NCBI GenBank assembly: GCA_028554755.1 | Contig: JAPTOF010000001.1 | Location: 39,823,501-39,887,500, forward strand | Length of the DNA stretch: 64,000 nucleotides | From: Cordia subcordata | Lineage: Eukaryota > Streptophyta > Magnoliopsida > Boraginales > Cordiaceae | Reading direction: 5' to 3' | Shown here: piece by piece, positions 52,301 to 63,015 of the stretch | How the letters are laid out: every line of letters begins with the position of its first letter | Numbering within the stretch: the stretch's first letter is position 1 | Notes under the pieces: model-generated | Told to the model about the DNA's origin: nothing | Seen by the model: only the letters and a program-made list of their open reading frames with translations | The model's database searches: none | Translations under genes and position numbers: made by a program

Positions 52301-55300
52301 GTGCATAACCGACTCTCCATGGTCAACAACTGCATTGAATTCACTTCTCAGAGGCAGAAAAGGTAAGCTGTTACAAGCTTGAGTAATCATCTTCAATTCA
52401 ACAACTGTAAAGGCAAATAATACAGATGTTCACCATCAATGATAGAAAGGATAGAAGGAACAGAAATAAAACTTAGTAACCTATTGGAGCACATTTCATA
52501 ATTGTGATGCTGAAAATAATTGCGTAGGTTGCAGCAATTTTAATTAAATTTGGATTTACACCTTGAAACTCATAATTGATAACTCAATAAACCTTGGCCA
52601 ACTAGACAAGGGACATATATAATGCCTTGGACTTGACTAGAATTGCCTAATCTCAAAAACGAGTCTCCTGTATGCTTACCTCAAACCAAACCAAGCCTTA
52701 TTCCACTAACTAGGCTGTATTATTTAACAATGCCACTTAATGCTGTCGACAAGCTCCCCTTCTGTAACTCCATGCACACGATGTGAGAACTCATGTGACT
52801 GTCAATACTTATCTTAAATCTTCCTTTGCCTCTCTTACAGAATACAACCTCCATACCTTCATACCTTTTAATGGCTCTCTCTACCGGTCACCTCTTAACA
52901 TGTGTAAATCATCTCAGATGAGTCACCCTCTCAATTCTCAATGAGGTTGACCTGTACCACCTCATTTTTCCACTAACACATTTTACTACCCAGCCATCCA
53001 TATCGTACAACAAGGTCGGTCTTGTAATAAATGGTTTCAAATGGGAAAGCAGAGGAGACATTGTTACAACACTAAACAAGAAATTCTACTCCGTATAAAA
53101 CATCTTGACTGGGAATTTCCATCAAATTTGACACTGTTATGACCGTTTTCAGAAGCTGTTAGTGGATGTTTCAAAAATTGTCCACTATAGTCAGCAAGCC
53201 GGACTTGGTAAGAACCTTTTTGTTATTCTGAATCATTTCCTCGGTCTCAGTGGACCTACAGTACAGGTAATAGAAATGGGGAAATAGCTTGACTCCAGCC
53301 ATTGAAACTAATGCAACAGTGAGTGTTATCTATAATTTACCACTTCATTGATTAGTACAAATGTGGATAAAGATTTGCCAATCTCAATCAAGAAACAATA
53401 TCTATGCCAAATCCTAGTGCTGCTGCAAAAACCTCATGCATTCCTTTAGCACACAGACAGCTTTATCACTTGATACTGGTGTTATCTAAGAAGCATTGCA
53501 AACTCATTGTTACCACAAGTTCTCAGGTTACACTTCAGGATATCCAACCCCTCATGAAGAAGCTAAAAGAAAAGATCAGCACAAAACTTCTCTTCCCTTA
53601 GATTTTAATGCATCCCGTGGAGCATTACTAACATATTCAATAGTTAGGGACTCAAACAATCTACTTTCTCACCTCTAAACAAAAAGGCCAAGAGCAGATA
53701 TTCACAAATAAAATAAAGTACGTCTTAAGCAGAGTCATGTGGGTATGTTCTTGGCAACAACTAAGAAACATCAATATCCAAAATCAAGCGTCTTTTCAAT
53801 TGGCAAGCTTATTGAAGCAATTCTCTAATCAACCCAAAAAGGAACAGAAATTCCATGATATTATCAGCTTTTATATTCATAAAAAATTTTCCTTCCCCCC
53901 CTTTGATTAAGCAATGACCGATTTAACTATTGTTTGAGAAGTAGGGTTGTTACCCTCATAGAGAAGGGTTATAAAGACCTTATAAAGGGAGCATCAGCAT
54001 TGTATACCTTCTCTATTTGGGACCTTAAGATCAGCTGATCATTGTACTATAAGAAATTTACCGAGCATAGCTTATATAAAGCTCAAATTGCACAATCCCA
54101 ATAATCCATAACTACTAAAAGAAGTTCTATATATGAACAATCAATCCATATGAAGTGTAAAATCAAAAATCCCCTTCAATTCACCTTCAACCTACACATG
54201 AGAAAACCAAAAAACCTTTAATCTGTAACCTTTAACCTGTAACCAGACTTCATCTTACAAAGTGGGGTCAGCCATATGGCGTGACATTCACCTCCAATAA
54301 CAAAAATTACAATGACAACCTCTTCGCCAAGAACAACAGTTCTATTACTGTTGTTATCATTATTGAACTAATTACTAATAATACTATTAGTGCTAAAAGT
54401 GCTTATCACAGTGTTAGCAGCACTGTTATTCCGCTGCTAAGGCTATAATGTCACAATCATGATGATGTAAAAAGAAGAATGAGATTCACTTTGGGGGTTA
54501 TTCTTCATACGAAAATCCAAAACCCAAAATCTCTTTCCAACTTACCCTCAATCTATACTACAGACACTCAAAACCTGTGTAACTATATCTCGACCCACAA
54601 TGTAGAGTCAAATATAAGATCATCATCCGCCCCAATACCAGACAAAGTTCTACACTAGCTGTTAGCAACCTAGACCAAACCTCTTCCTCTGTTCGCGGTT
54701 GTCATTCAGTCATGCAGAGTATAAAACCACAAAAAGGAAAACAATTCCCACAATGCAGTACACCCATTTCACAGAATTGAAACCCCATCGACATTAACCC
54801 CAAATTAACAACGCTGATCACAACAAGATCACTCTTTTCCATTCACATTACAAAAGAATTAAACAAAATCTCATTTCCATCTGAAACATTGGTCTCTTTG
54901 CAGAATGTATGCAGTCATTAACTCTGGCGATATGAACCGTATCCACGGACCCGTTCCTATCATTAGTTAATCAAAATATGTCAAAAGAAGCACTTCATGT
55001 CCCAAGCTGCCCTTTATATTTCCAACAACCACATAAATTACAACCCCATAAGTTCAAATTACAACAAATCAAATCATTCCTTCACAAAGACACACAAGAA
55101 TCATACATATTACATAATAAACAGAATAAAACAGAAAATAAATAAACAAGTAAAAATGGAAATGGGGCAATGTTTGAACCTTGATGTTACGAAAACGAGA
55201 GGCAGCAGAGGAGGAGGCAAAGACGTATCGCCATGGCTTGCACTTGCAGGCTATGAACACAAGGCCGATGAACAACACAAGCATAACAATGATTAAAACA

Positions 55301-55497
55301 ACACCCTCTTCACAAAATACATCAATGCTATTACTATTATTGGTATTATTAATACTGCTAAAAATGGTACTAATCTTGTTAATAACGCTGCTATTTCTGC
55401 TGCTGCTGCTAACAAGATTACTATGATGATGATGATGATGGTGGTGGTGTAAGAAGAAAAAGGAGATTGAATTTGGGGGTTCTTCTTCCTCGCCCAT
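43311..55497 (-). CDS. KAPP: Kinase-associated protein phosphatase (FHA + PP2C)
   Basis: Thirteen exons join in frame: 55180-55497, 51692-51881, 51403-51600, 51132-51307, 50875-51033, 49223-49366, 49081-49142, 48356-48491, 45792-45886, 45139-45254, 44926-45055, 43654-43708 and 43311-43469. They total 1938 bp, or 645 residues. Residues 17-25 are nine His. A membrane anchor lies at about 65-84 (VVLIIVMLVLFIGLVFIA). The FHA domain spans about 240-345 (LGRVSPSDVLL, VSGKHAHINWN, DLGSLNGT), which in KAPP binds phosphorylated receptor kinases. The PP2C domain follows (about 380-645) with DGHGG (403-407), NVGDS, SDGFWDV and KDNTS metal-site blocks intact. KAPP dephosphorylates receptor-like kinases such as CLV1-type receptors at the plasma membrane. 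It is somewhat longer than the Arabidopsis protein (about 580). Introns 5, 8, 11 and 12 hold transposons. Confidence 0.95.
43492..43618 (+). mobile_element. SINE-like insertion in the last intron of KAPP
   Basis: The sequence has an A-box-like motif (TAATTCAAGTGGTTAA), a B-box-like motif (GGAGTCCTAATCCC) and an A/G-rich tail. AATCAAG is duplicated on both sides (43485-43491 and 43619-43625). It fills most of the 184-bp intron 12. Confidence 0.6.
44349..44880. repeat. Clustered SMART/TRIM fragments in intron 11 of KAPP
   Basis: Four copies of a terminal-repeat-like block starting (T/G)(G/T)TTAGAGTATTT(T/C)(C/T)T(C/T)CCA occur at about 44349, 44668, 44728 and 44842. Three of them follow a CACACGTGAGGG purine tract. 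Between the first and second copies lie two primer-site motifs in opposite orientation (GGCTCTGATACCAT at 44467-44480 and ATGGTATCAGAGCC at 44512-44525). The minus-strand one continues into an interior matching the SMART at 11985-12246. This looks like two or more miniature LTR elements inserted head to head with extra terminal repeats. Confidence 0.7.
46159..46983. mobile_element. Non-autonomous hAT element in intron 8 of KAPP
   Basis: The element starts TAGGGGTGGGA and ends TCCCACCCCTA, an 11-bp perfect inverted repeat of hAT type. It is flanked by the 8-bp duplication GTTATAAG/GCTATAAG (46151-46158, 46984-46991). Sub-terminal DNA is dense in ATCCGA/CGGAT motifs on both sides, as in transposase-binding regions of hAT elements. 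The 825-bp element has no transposase frame. Confidence 0.88.
49642..50039 (-). mobile_element. Small TRIM-like element in intron 5 of KAPP
   Basis: Two direct repeats of about 120 bp (49642-49764 and 49921-50039) start TGTTGGAATA on the minus strand. After the upstream one comes TGGTATTAGAGTTC, a primer-site variant. The interior is about 156 bp and non-coding. No target duplication was found. Confidence 0.65.
51882..55179 (-). other. Large first intron of KAPP with possible LINE debris
   Basis: A 3.3-kb intron, with GT after the exon-1 end at 55180 and AG before 51881. Parts near 52680-53020 (CATCTCAGATGAGTCACCCT, CATACCTTTTAATGGC) and 54255-54285 (AAGTGGGGTCAGCCATATGG) resemble the 3' region of plant RTE-type LINEs from memory. 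There is no reading frame, and this is weak. The frames at 53404-53678 have no recognisable features. Confidence 0.4.
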
Positions 55498-55651
55498 ATT
55501 TGTGGAATATGTGTATGTAGGTGTTTGTTGAAATTTAATTTATTTCTGTTTTTTCTATTTTTATGGAAAACATGGGCCAAGAAAAAAAAAATTAAACAAA
55601 GAGTTAGTTGTACATGTAGTTTGTAGTTGTACTTGGAGAACCCACAAGAAG

Positions 55652-55663
55652 GGGCCCACGTGG
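55652..55663 (-). promoter_or_regulatory. G-box / GGCCCA composite upstream of KAPP
   Basis: GGGCCCACGTGG contains a G-box core (CACGTG) overlapping a GGCCCA site, about 155 bp upstream of the KAPP ATG. A second TGGGCC lies at 55573-55578. Both motif classes are common near transcription starts of broadly expressed plant genes. The site lies between the KAPP start and the MULE end. Confidence 0.5.
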
Positions 55664-55838
55664 TCAGATTTCTTTGAAATTCTCGCATTTATTTACTTGT
55701 CTTTTGTCGGAATTTTTTTAATTTTACCCTACTTTTAAATTTTTTTTACAAAAATACCCTTATTTTGAAAAGTATTTCAAAAATATCCGTTTTGGTAGGT
55801 ACCGTTCTCTCACGTGTCAGAGCATCTCTCGAGAAAAC

Positions 55839-55966
55839 GGCAAGTAACTTATCATCTGCCACGCTGTCAGGAGAACGGTAAGTCACTTACCATTATTTCC
55901 CCATAAACGGTAAGTGACTTACCGTTCATTTGTGCATTATTCTTCTTGACCGGTAAGTCACTTACC
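55839..55966. repeat. Four copies of a 15-bp palindrome in the MULE copy 2 leader
   Basis: GGTAAGT(C/G)ACTTACC occurs at 55877-55891, 55909-55923 and 55952-55966. A decayed version GGCAAGTAACTTATC lies at 55839-55853. The second is part of a 19-bp palindrome (ACGG...CCGT, 55907-55925). Start-to-start spacings are 38, 32 and 43 bp. They lie just inside the terminal inverted repeat and upstream of the transposase start. Confidence 0.85.
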
Positions 55967-57091
55967 CAATTTTTATGGCTTGAACTCCTATTTAATCCCC
56001 GCTCTTTTATTCTCGAAAGACTCAACACTAAAATTCTAAATTTCTTATAACCCATATATAATCCGCCTAGTATCCTTAATTTTCAAATCGCCCAAAATCT
56101 TTCCAATTATCTTCCACACATACAAACTTGTATACTATTTATTTAATATTTTAGTCAGCAAAAAAATATGAATACAGTCTCTGTTCTTTTATATTATGGC
56201 GGAGAAAAAATTAATAGTCCGTACGGTATCGAATATAAAACTACGAAGTCTGTTCGTAAGGTCAAAATAACACATGAAACATCATACAATAAATTTGTTT
56301 ATAGTGTCTATGAGAAGCTTAATTTGTATTATGGCATCGACAGGGTGGAGCTATCGCATCGTTTCCAATCGGGGGTCGTACAGTTACTATATCCATATTT
56401 TAGCGAGGCGGCAATCAGCAACGATGATGATTTGATGGACGTGTTTCGAATAGCATGTAATGATAATAACATGAATAATGCTTATGTTATTGTGGAAGTA
56501 AAGGCTGACGACGTGTATATTCCGCAACGAAGCAGTGATTTCCAGTCTGGTTACGCTGTTCCCGACTTGAATGCCGAACCATCACATTACGTTGCTGGGA
56601 GTGACATAGCAGGGCTATCTCATAATGTGAGGGTGGACTTGAACATAGACACATTTCCGTCTGAACCTGACGAAGAGGATGAGGACATAGCCCTGAACGA
56701 GAACGATGCATGGTACGACGATGATGACATCTTCAATGGTAATGAAAACACTACGAACGTTAATGCGAAATGTGAGGGGTCGTCAGCTGGGGGGGACCTT
56801 CGCGTATCATACCGATGCATGATGTACATGAAACTGCTCAACTTCATACCGTTAGTGAAGAATACTATATGGATAGTATGGAGGAGCACAAAACACAAAT
56901 ATTTTGGGATGAGAAGGAATTGGCCAAATGAATGATTTTTCCGTCAAAGAAGGAGGTGATTTGGGCGGTTTAGATGTACTCGATAAAGGTACAACGTGAA
57001 TACAAAGTCAAGAGGTCTGAACCAGATTTATGGGTTGTTTGTTGCATAAATGCTTTCAACCTTAGAAATCCATGTAAGTGGGAATTGCAGG

Positions 57092-58636
57092 TGATGTGTG
57101 TCATTTGTGCATGTTTGCATCTAGTTTTTGCATGCATATTTAAGGGTGTTTAGAGTATAATTGAGTGCGCTTAGTATAAAGTTTATGCATATTTGTTAAT
57201 ATTTGTACATAATGTATTTAGGTGCATAAATACTATACTAAGTGTTATATTCCATGTTTTAGAAGTGTTTTGGAAGGGTTCAAGCTTATGCGAGGAAGAA
57301 ATGAGCTAACGGATGAAGACCGGAAGAAAAGAAATAAAGAAGAGATCATTCTGATCCAGCCGGTCGACTTAGAAGAAGAGCCGGTCGCTCCAGAGAATAA
57401 AAGATTGAAGCCGGTCGAGCAAGAAAGAGGAGCCGGTCGACCGGCTAGGTCGACCGGCTGTGCGCGGAAGAAATCCTTAAAAAGCTCGTTTCAGCTCATT
57501 TTCGGAGGAGGAACTTTTATTTCTTAAATCCTAATAAACCCTAACCCTTTACCCACGTCACAAAACACCCTAAACCACCATCTAAACCCCACACCAAGCT
57601 AGGATTGAAGCATTAAACAAAGACTTGAAGGATTTGTACGAATTTGGAAGCAAGAATTTAGGGAAGTTCTTCTTGTTCTTTCTCTATTTCTTGTAAATAT
57701 GTTGCTAAATTAGGCTAGATTTAGGGTTGATTATTGTTGCATATTAGATTAGGGCTTTGAATAATGGATTTGTGTAGATCTTTGGCTCTTAATACATGTT
57801 TATTTGCATAAATTTATGGCATGATTCAATATGTCTATGTATTGGAAATCAAACATGTCTATGTGTTTGTTAAAATGCCTAAGTGAATATGTATGTGTTA
57901 TCTGTGCTTCAAATGCTCTTATCTACTTATATGGGTGATGTGATTGTGCTTAATCTCGTGGCTTTGCTTAGTAGAGTAGGCTTTAGCTTTAAATCCAGCT
58001 AATAGGTTACATGCTATGCTTAGTCGAGTTTAGGTGCTAGTCCTTGGCTTTAAATCCAGCCAAGTGGATAAGTTAACCTAGACTAGAGCATCCCTCACCC
58101 ACGTTAGTGTTGGTTAATTGAGCCTTGATGTCACGTAGTGTTTAGGTGCTAGTCCTTGGCTTTAAATCCAGCCAAGAGGATAAGTTCTAAGCACGGATTG
58201 CGTAGGCTAGGAGGGATTGGCCCTTAGCTTTAAATCCAGCTATCGGGTTGAACAACTAGTATTGGTTAGGAGAACCCCCGATCAACACAACGGCAATAGA
58301 AGTCCCGAGCCTTAGATAGACCTCATTCGTTATCATAGCCCAAGTCTTGTTGCAATGCAATCGCCCTAGGTCCCCTTCTTCTTTATTAGTGTTTCCTTCC
58401 TTAGTTTGGCTCCTTTAAGTTCCTCCATAGATTAGTTTTTATTTTCTTTTTTCCGAGCTCCCTTCCATCCTAAAGTAAGTACACACACGCACGTAGCTAG
58501 TTTAAGGCACCCGAGCACATAGAGACTAAACTAAGGTAGCCTCCCTGTGGATTCGACCTCGCACTTGCACACACTATACTACACACGTCCCGTGCACTTG
58601 CGGGCTATTTAGGCTTGTGCTCAAATAGCGGTATCA
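57092..58636 (+). mobile_element. LTR-like insertion (probable solo LTR) inside the transposase
   Basis: The inserted piece starts TGATGTGTG and ends GGTATCA (TG...CA). It is flanked by a direct repeat ATTGCAGG (57084-57091 and 58637-58644). Removing it with one repeat restores the transposase frame exactly. Typical solo-LTR contents are seen: repeated hairpin phrases around TTTAAATCCAGC, GCCGGTCG repeats, and a CCCTGTGGATTCGACCTCGC block near the end, known to me from the 3' part of plant gypsy LTRs. The 8-bp duplication is unusual for LTR elements (normally 5), so another class is possible. The frame 57222-57527 has no known domain. Confidence 0.7.
57431..57459. repeat. GCCGGTCGACC palindrome cluster in the LTR-like insertion
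   Basis: AGCCGGTCGACCGGCT (57431-57446) is a perfect 16-bp palindrome, followed at once by GGTCGACCGGCT. Further GCCGGTCG copies lie at about 57359, 57381 and 57410. Confidence 0.75.
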
Positions 58637-60569
58637 ATTGCAGGCAATTCGAAAATCCACGTATCGCCAGTTTGAAATAACAAAGTATTAGGGCGTGCAT
58701 AATTGTTTCGGTGATAGGTGAAGGGCCGACCATAAAAATGTTACTGCTGCACTGGTCGGTTATACGGTTATGTACTTCGTAAAACACAAGCTTGATTTCG
58801 ATGTGGGTTTTGTACGCGCACACATTATGGATACCTTTCACGTGAACATTTCATATGGAAAGGCATGGAGTGGCTGAAATAAGGCCATTGAAATGGTGTA
58901 CGGTGATTGGGACTAGTCGTACCAGTTACTTCTACGATTTTTTAGAGCTGTCAAGGCAACTAATCCAGGGACAATTGTAACATACAAGTTCTTCCAAGGG
59001 TCGACGCAAGGAACCAAAATTTTCGATTATGTGTTTTAGGCGTTTGCACCATGCATTGCAACGTGGAAGTATTGTCGTCCAGTGCTTTCTCTCGACAGTA
59101 CTCACTTGCGCGGGCAATATAAGAGCCATCTTCTAACAGCATTGATAGATGATGCGAACAGTCAGATTTTACCGTTGGTGTTTGTAGTTGTCGATGTAGA
59201 GACAATAGAAAGCTGGCCATGGTTCCTTCAATTGGTACGTCGGCATTTTCTGCATTACATGGATGAGATTTGTATAGTGTCTGATAGACATGCAGGAATT
59301 TTTTCTGCCGTGAATCATGTCTCAACTGATGGACAATTACGGGTGAAGCATCAGATATGCTTGAGGCACCTCAAAAGTAATGTCATGAAATAGTTCCACA
59401 ACCAGTATATAAAGGACTTATGTTGGAGAGCTGGTAAGGAAAATCCAGTCCGCAAACATGTAGAAGTGATGCGAAAAATTTTGGAAGTTGACCCAACACC
59501 AAGCGGGGCTGGTAAATGGGCATATGACTATCTCACCAATATAGACCAGGAAATGTGGACGCTGTGTGCTGATGGAGGTTCGAGGTGGGGTATGATGACT
59601 ACAAACAACGTGGAGTGTTTCAATGGTGTCCTTGTTGGGGCGAGGTATTTGCCTATTACAGCGTTAGTGTCACACACTTTCACAAAGTGTGCTGAATACT
59701 TCTACAACCGGTCTATACATGCAAGGCACTTGGCAGGACAAGAATTTGTCATCCCCGTCAGAGTAAGAGAATTGTTTGACAAGTGGGAGATAAAGTCACA
59801 CCTTCATAAAGTGTTCAATTTTCACTACGAAACTGGTACAGCACAGGTCGGCCGCTTGCCAGAATCATTTACTGACAAACGTCCTATACAAGTGGTCAGA
59901 TTTAATGAGAAGACATGTACCTGTGGCAAGTGGATAGCCTACCATTTACCATGTTCACATGCACAGGCAATTGCACACTATTTGAATGTAACGTTAGTTA
60001 ACATGTTCCCGCTTGAATATAAAGTCGAAGCATACACAAATACGTATGCCAACCCATTTCAACCTCTGGGACACGTTGATTATTGGCCAGATGCACCTGC
60101 TTGGCAATTGCAACCCAATAGAGCCAGATTGCGGCACAGAAGTAGAGGACCCGCAAGGGGTAGGCACATCCCTAATGAGATGGATCACTCGAACCAAGTT
60201 GGTAGACAAAGGTGTTCAAATTGCGGTCAACTGAGTCACAACATTGCTAGGTGCCCTCAAAATCAAACTAGCATCACACAACAATAGTTCTGATATTGTT
60301 GGATGGGGATGTATCGTATTGTAATCACTATGTGCAATGTTTAAAGTATTGAATGGCTTTAATGTTGAATGTGGGCCGGGATGTAATGTTTGATGTAATA
60401 TAAGTGGGTTGCTTTAATGTTTGTGCAGTTTTGTCATACACAAAATTATTAAACTGAAATGTAATGCAAGTAAAACTTGTTTGTTAAAGGTAACCAATTC
60501 ATATACATACATAAAAAAAAATTACATGAATTAATAAATGACAAAAAAAAAATTAATAAAAAACCAAAG

Positions 60570-63015
60570 CTAATGTGTCCCACACCCCGGAGGATGTCCA
60601 TTCTTCGCGCGAGGCGGCTGAACTCGTTGGGGCTGCGAGGTTGCTGGGCGCTTCCCAGCTCGCTGTGGCGGTAAATCCTCGGCCGTGGACTGCTGATCCG
60701 CACCCTGTTCGCCACCGCCCTGATCCGCACCCTGCTCATCCTGTGATGGACCAAGATAGTCTTCAACCTGCAATGGAGAGGTAGACGGGTCAATCGATAC
60801 TGATGGTGGCATGGTCATCTCTGTCGGCTCGTACACAAACAGAGATGACATGGGTGGACGTGAGGGGGCGGCTAGTGTCAATGTAAACGGATGGATACCT
60901 TGAGTAGATGGGGTATACTGCATGTAGGACGATCCAATCGGCCCCGGCTAGCCCCACTGTGGGGTCTAAGACCACTATGTGGGAGGTGATAGATATGACT
61001 GGTAACCCCAATGGTAGGTCGGTAGGGTGTGTGCCCATGGGTATACCGGGGGGGCTGCTGTGTAGGTGTCTGGGCAGGCTGCGAATAGTAAGACAGGGCG
61101 GGCTGGGATGGCGTATGGGTCCATGGGTACGTTGGAAGCAGCTGAGACCACTGAGTCCGCATCGATGGCTGGGTCGATGTATCTGGTATGTCAAAATACA
61201 AGGGCGTTGCCACAATGTTGGCGTGCCTAGTCTGTTCCAGGGCACGTTGCATCTGGGATGCAACATGATCCATCTCTGACCAGAAGCGTTCCTGTGCCAA
61301 CGTTCCCTAGTTATACTGCTGTGAGGCACGTCGCATCTGATGAAATGCACGGCCCAACGTCGAAGCCTGCAAAACATATAATACAACATTGACAAATACG
61401 TTATGAAGTATGCCAATAACCAATGTGGTACGCTTACCATAAAATGCTCGTCTTGTGCTGTCGCCATATATCCTGCACGACGAGTCACCCAAGATGGATT
61501 GCCAATCTGAATAATAGAACGGCATCGGTATCATTGCATGTAATACTCCAGGTGTACCGAATCTGGCCTATCCTCCACGACACCGTTCACTATAATTGTT
61601 TGTACATTGCCCCAATACACATTCAAAGGCTCCACGTCCGCTGGCTTCAACATCTCCTTACCTTTCAAATGTGACTGTGACACGAATGGTTCAGGGGCGT
61701 CTGGGATCGGCTGGCGTATCCCAAATTGGCGCAACACACGATCGACTCAATGCCACTCAACCAATCCACCGCATAGTAGGGGGACCTTTGTCCTCTACCA
61801 GTCTGACCCCTCTGTACAGTAATCCAGTAGATCCCCGATAATGTCCTTATATGGCTGCCAAATAAACTGCAAAGTAAAAGTGCATAGATACTTCGGGTTA
61901 ATACTGTTTCGTTAACATTGAAAAAAAAGAGTTAATATATGGTCTAAATTTGCTATTACAAACAAACCTGGTCCGGTTGAAGCTTGTCAATAGCATCGCG
62001 ATAAAGTATTAGACCCCCGTTGGCCGTGTTTATAAAGGACTTTTCCATAAGGTACAACGCCCCGCGTGACGCGTCCGGTAAGTTTCGTCCGACCTCAGCA
62101 AAGTGTATCTTGCTCAGGATGTCTTGGGCCCTAGACTCAACGAGGGTAGGCCAGAAACACTCGAACCTTTCCCATACCCGCCACTGCAAATAAATATCAC
62201 AGTTACGTTAATACAGTTACAAAATCATATGATATTTACAAACAAGATTTAATTTACTTATGCCAAATACCTGTATGAGGGTGAGCCCGCCACACAGATA
62301 TGTCATATCAGAAAAAACAAAGGCATCCATTCCTCTGTACAGATATGTAAGCACTGCAGCACCCCAATTCAATCCCTTGACGGCCTCAATGTCCCTTAAA
62401 AAAAGCAGCCAATTCATGTTCCCCCAACTGCCACTAGCATCGGCACAGAGATGAGAAACTATGTAGCCGAACATCCATAAACGAGCACGTTGCACTGCGG
62501 ATGGACCATCGGGCTCCTGTTGGTAAGTCATCTCATACAACCTTTTAACCTCGGACAGCTTGATCTTTCCAATTTTCACCTCAATATGTGATTCACCTAC
62601 CGTAATGCCACAAAGATCAAGGAAAAGCCCAGCCCAGCCCACTCACCATACACCTGTCTCGTGGTATTTAAGTGCGGGATGGGATCACCAGACACAGGTA
62701 ACCCCCATAAAACGGCCACATCTTGTAATGTGATAGTGACCTCTCTGACAGGCAAGTGAAACGTGTGTGTCTCTGTCCGCCACCTCTCAACAACGGCTGT
62801 CAATAAGGCGTGGTCGAGTTCATGCCAACCTGCCTTATAACACCCATAGAACCCTGCACGCAATAACTCTTCCCGAACTAACGGGTGCTCAGGGGCCTGG
62901 AACAAGTACCTGTCACCTCACTGGGTGCGCAACTCCTTTGATGCGGTGTCCCTCGTCAAAATCTGCATCTTGTGGTGGGCATAATATACCAAAAGAGATG
63001 CATCTTGGGGTCTAA
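60570..63015 (-). pseudogene. Plant-mobile-domain (MAIN-like) protein gene of MULE copy 2, broken
   Basis: On the minus strand the PMD starts near 63015 (LLVYYAHHKM). It carries a TGA at 62918 (expected Trp), then ERWRTETHTFHLPVREVTITLQDVAVLWGLPV, and a frameshift near 62640. The body continues to NWGAAVLTYLYRGMDAF and ends with CAG at 62271. Introns with good GT-AG ends follow at 62184-62270 and about 61871-61967. The third exon (WQPYKDI, VEWH, DRVLRQFGIRQPIP) has TAG at 61795, a TGA in VEWH*VDRV, and TGA at 61531 where copy 1 keeps Trp. A donor after HFM (near 61438) leads to a C-terminal exon rich in Gln, Pro and Thr. The gene ends at 60570, 283 bp from the transposase stop, convergent with it. 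Confidence 0.8.

Larger units (their letters stand above)
56168..60287 (+). pseudogene. MuDR-type MULE transposase, split by an insertion (copy 2)
   Basis: The N-terminal PB1-like domain starts MNTVSVLLYYGG and aligns with copy 1. A frameshift falls at a run of seven G (56789-56795). Downstream the frame reads on to ELAK, a TGA, MIF and AV*MYSIKVQREYK. Coding is interrupted after KWELQ (57090) by a 1545-bp insertion and resumes AIRKSTYRQFEITKY at 58644. Stops follow, including TGA 58875 (Arg in copy 1), TAG 58914 and TAG 59037 (expected Trp). The DDE core is readable (LDSTHL, SDRHAG, NVECFNG). A SWIM finger CTCGKW...LPCSH and a CCHC knuckle CSNCGQLSHNIARCP near the end (about 60213-60257) follow. 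The last 273 residues (59466-60287) are open. Confidence 0.88.

Noticed and set aside
57091..58643. True intron of the transposase gene
   Set aside because: The borders fit GT-AG, but copy 1 has no such intron, and the inserted DNA has TG...CA ends and flanking direct repeats. An insertion that happens to be spliceable is simpler.
60790..61488. 232-residue open frame on the minus strand
   Set aside because: It starts in true PMD coding (YMATAQDEHFM) but then reads through the GT donor and intron into the wrong frame of the last exon.
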